From: Thermoanaerobaculaceae bacterium
GTDB taxonomy: Bacteria > Acidobacteriota > Thermoanaerobaculia > Thermoanaerobaculales > Thermoanaerobaculaceae
NCBI GenBank assembly: GCA_022865555.1
Contig: JALHTD010000191.1
Span: 1-16,919, forward strand
Reading direction: 5' to 3'
Length of the DNA: 16,919 nt
In this document: one piece after another, positions 16,196 through 16,919 of the stretch
Layout of the letters: every line of letters starts with the position of its first letter
How positions within the stretch are numbered: position 1 is the first letter of the stretch
Program-made: the position numbers and the translations under genes
The notes under the pieces: generated by a model
What the model saw: the letters and a program-made list of their open reading frames with translations, nothing else
Database searches by the model: none
Told to the model about the DNA's origin: nothing

Positions 16196-16919
16196 CTCGG
16201 TCAGCGCCCCCTCCACCGCGCCGACCAACTCGCCGAGCGTTCCTGGGCTTCCCTCGCTCCCGAACGTGCGGGCCAGCGTCTCCACGCCCTCCGCGATCGC
16301 CGCCGCGTTCTTCGTCCTGCCCACCCCGTCAAAGCGCGCCCCGACCAGACGGCGGACAGCCTCCGCGAGCGTCCGGACCTGCAACCCGAGTGCGGCCACG
16401 GCTTGGGGGCCGAGCGGGTCCGCCACCAGGGCCTCAGGCGGCACCCCGTCGGCGGCCAGCTTCACGAGAGCCTCGGCCATCTGAAGGGGATTGACGCCCC
16501 TGGCGGCGAGGGAGAAGATCGCGCTCCCCTCGGGCGCCGCGAGTGCCTCGTGGAACGCCGTCTCCACGGTCTCTTGCACCACCTCTGCCAGAACGAAGCC
16601 CTCCGCGTCCACGGCGAAGCTCGGGTGCAGCCCCGCCTCCAGCGGGACGCTGGCGAGCAGGCGGCGGCAGAACGCGTGAATGGTGGCGACCAAGAGGTGG
16701 TCGAGCGCGACCAGCAAGGAGGACGCCCGCGTCTGCCTCTCGTCGGCCGCTTCGCCCAGCGCCTCGGGTAGCAGGCCTTTGGGCAGCCCTCCCCTTTGAA
16801 CGTCGGCCAGCGCTCCAGCGACGCGGCTCGCCATCTCGGCGGCCGCCGCCTCCGTGAAGGTGATCGCCACCACGTCGTCGAGAACTCGCGCGGCGATCCG
16901 GTCCACGGGGACGGGCCCC
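16193..16919 (-). CDS. addA: AddA/RecB-type helicase, N-terminal part (partial at window edge)
   Basis: This is the upstream portion of the helicase, running off the window end, so the true start and the Walker A motif are not seen. Visible are motif Ia (VVAITFTEAAAAEM, about 16832-16873), which directly follows the Walker A region in this family, and motif Ib (ATIHAFCRRLLA). These are followed by a helical 1B-type region ending VGAVEGALTE and the TGA. The piece alone would be an inactive fragment lacking the Walker B aspartate. It is in the same frame as the downstream piece, so both belong to one gene of roughly 1140 visible codons, near the usual AddA length once the missing N-terminus is added. 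An AddB partner would be expected nearby but is not in the window. Confidence 0.85.
   Translation of the reverse strand, partial: GPVPVDRIAARVLDDVVAITFTEAAAAEMASRVAGALADVQRGGLPKGLLPEALGEAADERQTRASSLLVALDHLLVATIHAFCRRLLASVPLEAGLHPSFAVDAEGFVLAEVVQETVETAFHEALAAPEGSAIFSLAARGVNPLQMAEALVKLAADGVPPEALVADPLGPQAVAALGLQVRTLAEAVRRLVGARFDGVGRTKNAAAIAEGVETLARTFGSEGSPGTLGELVGAVEGALTE

Noticed and set aside
14528..16771. Long open frame (747 codons) on the + strand opposite the helicase gene
   Set aside because: The product has no recognisable motif and mirrors the helicase codons, and the helicase strand has conserved motifs throughout.
1..16919. Mobile element, CRISPR array, tRNA or prophage remnants
   Set aside because: I saw no terminal inverted repeats, transposase or integrase motifs, regularly spaced repeats or tRNA-like cloverleaf, and base composition looks even.

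Overview
This is a GC-rich bacterial chromosome segment carrying about eleven protein-coding genes plus a clipped gene at each edge. The mix suggests a Gram-negative soil or environmental lineage, most likely Acidobacteriota. It has a large Oar-like TonB-dependent receptor with an N-terminal carboxypeptidase-regulatory-like domain, signal peptides with periplasmic or outer-membrane products, an RNase E/G with a basic tail, YajQ, and a PATAN/DUF4388 protein. This placement is an inference from gene families; the window contains no rRNA or other phylogenetic marker.

Left part (1-5068). The last 24 codons of an unidentified + strand gene end at 75. Facing it on the - strand are three small genes in the order trpF-like, ybjQ-like and a secreted NTF2/SnoaL-like protein. 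They are separated by about 50-65 bases and may form one unit. Beyond a 247-base divergent intergenic region with a plausible sigma-70 promoter lies the 1005-residue receptor on the + strand. It ends in a very strong intrinsic terminator (perfect 14-bp stem). A secreted M28 zinc peptidase (- strand) converges on it.

Central part (6952-11870). Four + strand genes run in one direction: a membrane-anchored diguanylate cyclase, an RNase E/G family ribonuclease, yajQ (4 bases after the ribonuclease gene, with its ribosome-binding site inside that gene's end), and a PATAN/DUF4388 protein with two similar C-terminal modules. Some YajQ proteins are described as c-di-GMP receptors, so a c-di-GMP synthase and a possible receptor sit in one block with an RNA-processing enzyme.

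Right part (11902-16919). All genes are on the - strand: a two-pass membrane protein with two bacterial-PH-like modules, a GNAT acetyltransferase, and a large AddA/RecB-type helicase-nuclease whose N-terminus (Walker A) lies beyond the window. The helicase frame is interrupted by one in-frame TGA at 16193-16195, with the same frame open and homologous on both sides. It is therefore a recent pseudogene, a sequence error or a recoded stop.

No stretch longer than 300 bases lacks a gene; the longest gap is 1746-1992. I saw no tRNA, rRNA, CRISPR array, insertion sequence, integrase or attachment site. The region looks like ordinary chromosomal backbone rather than a mobile island.
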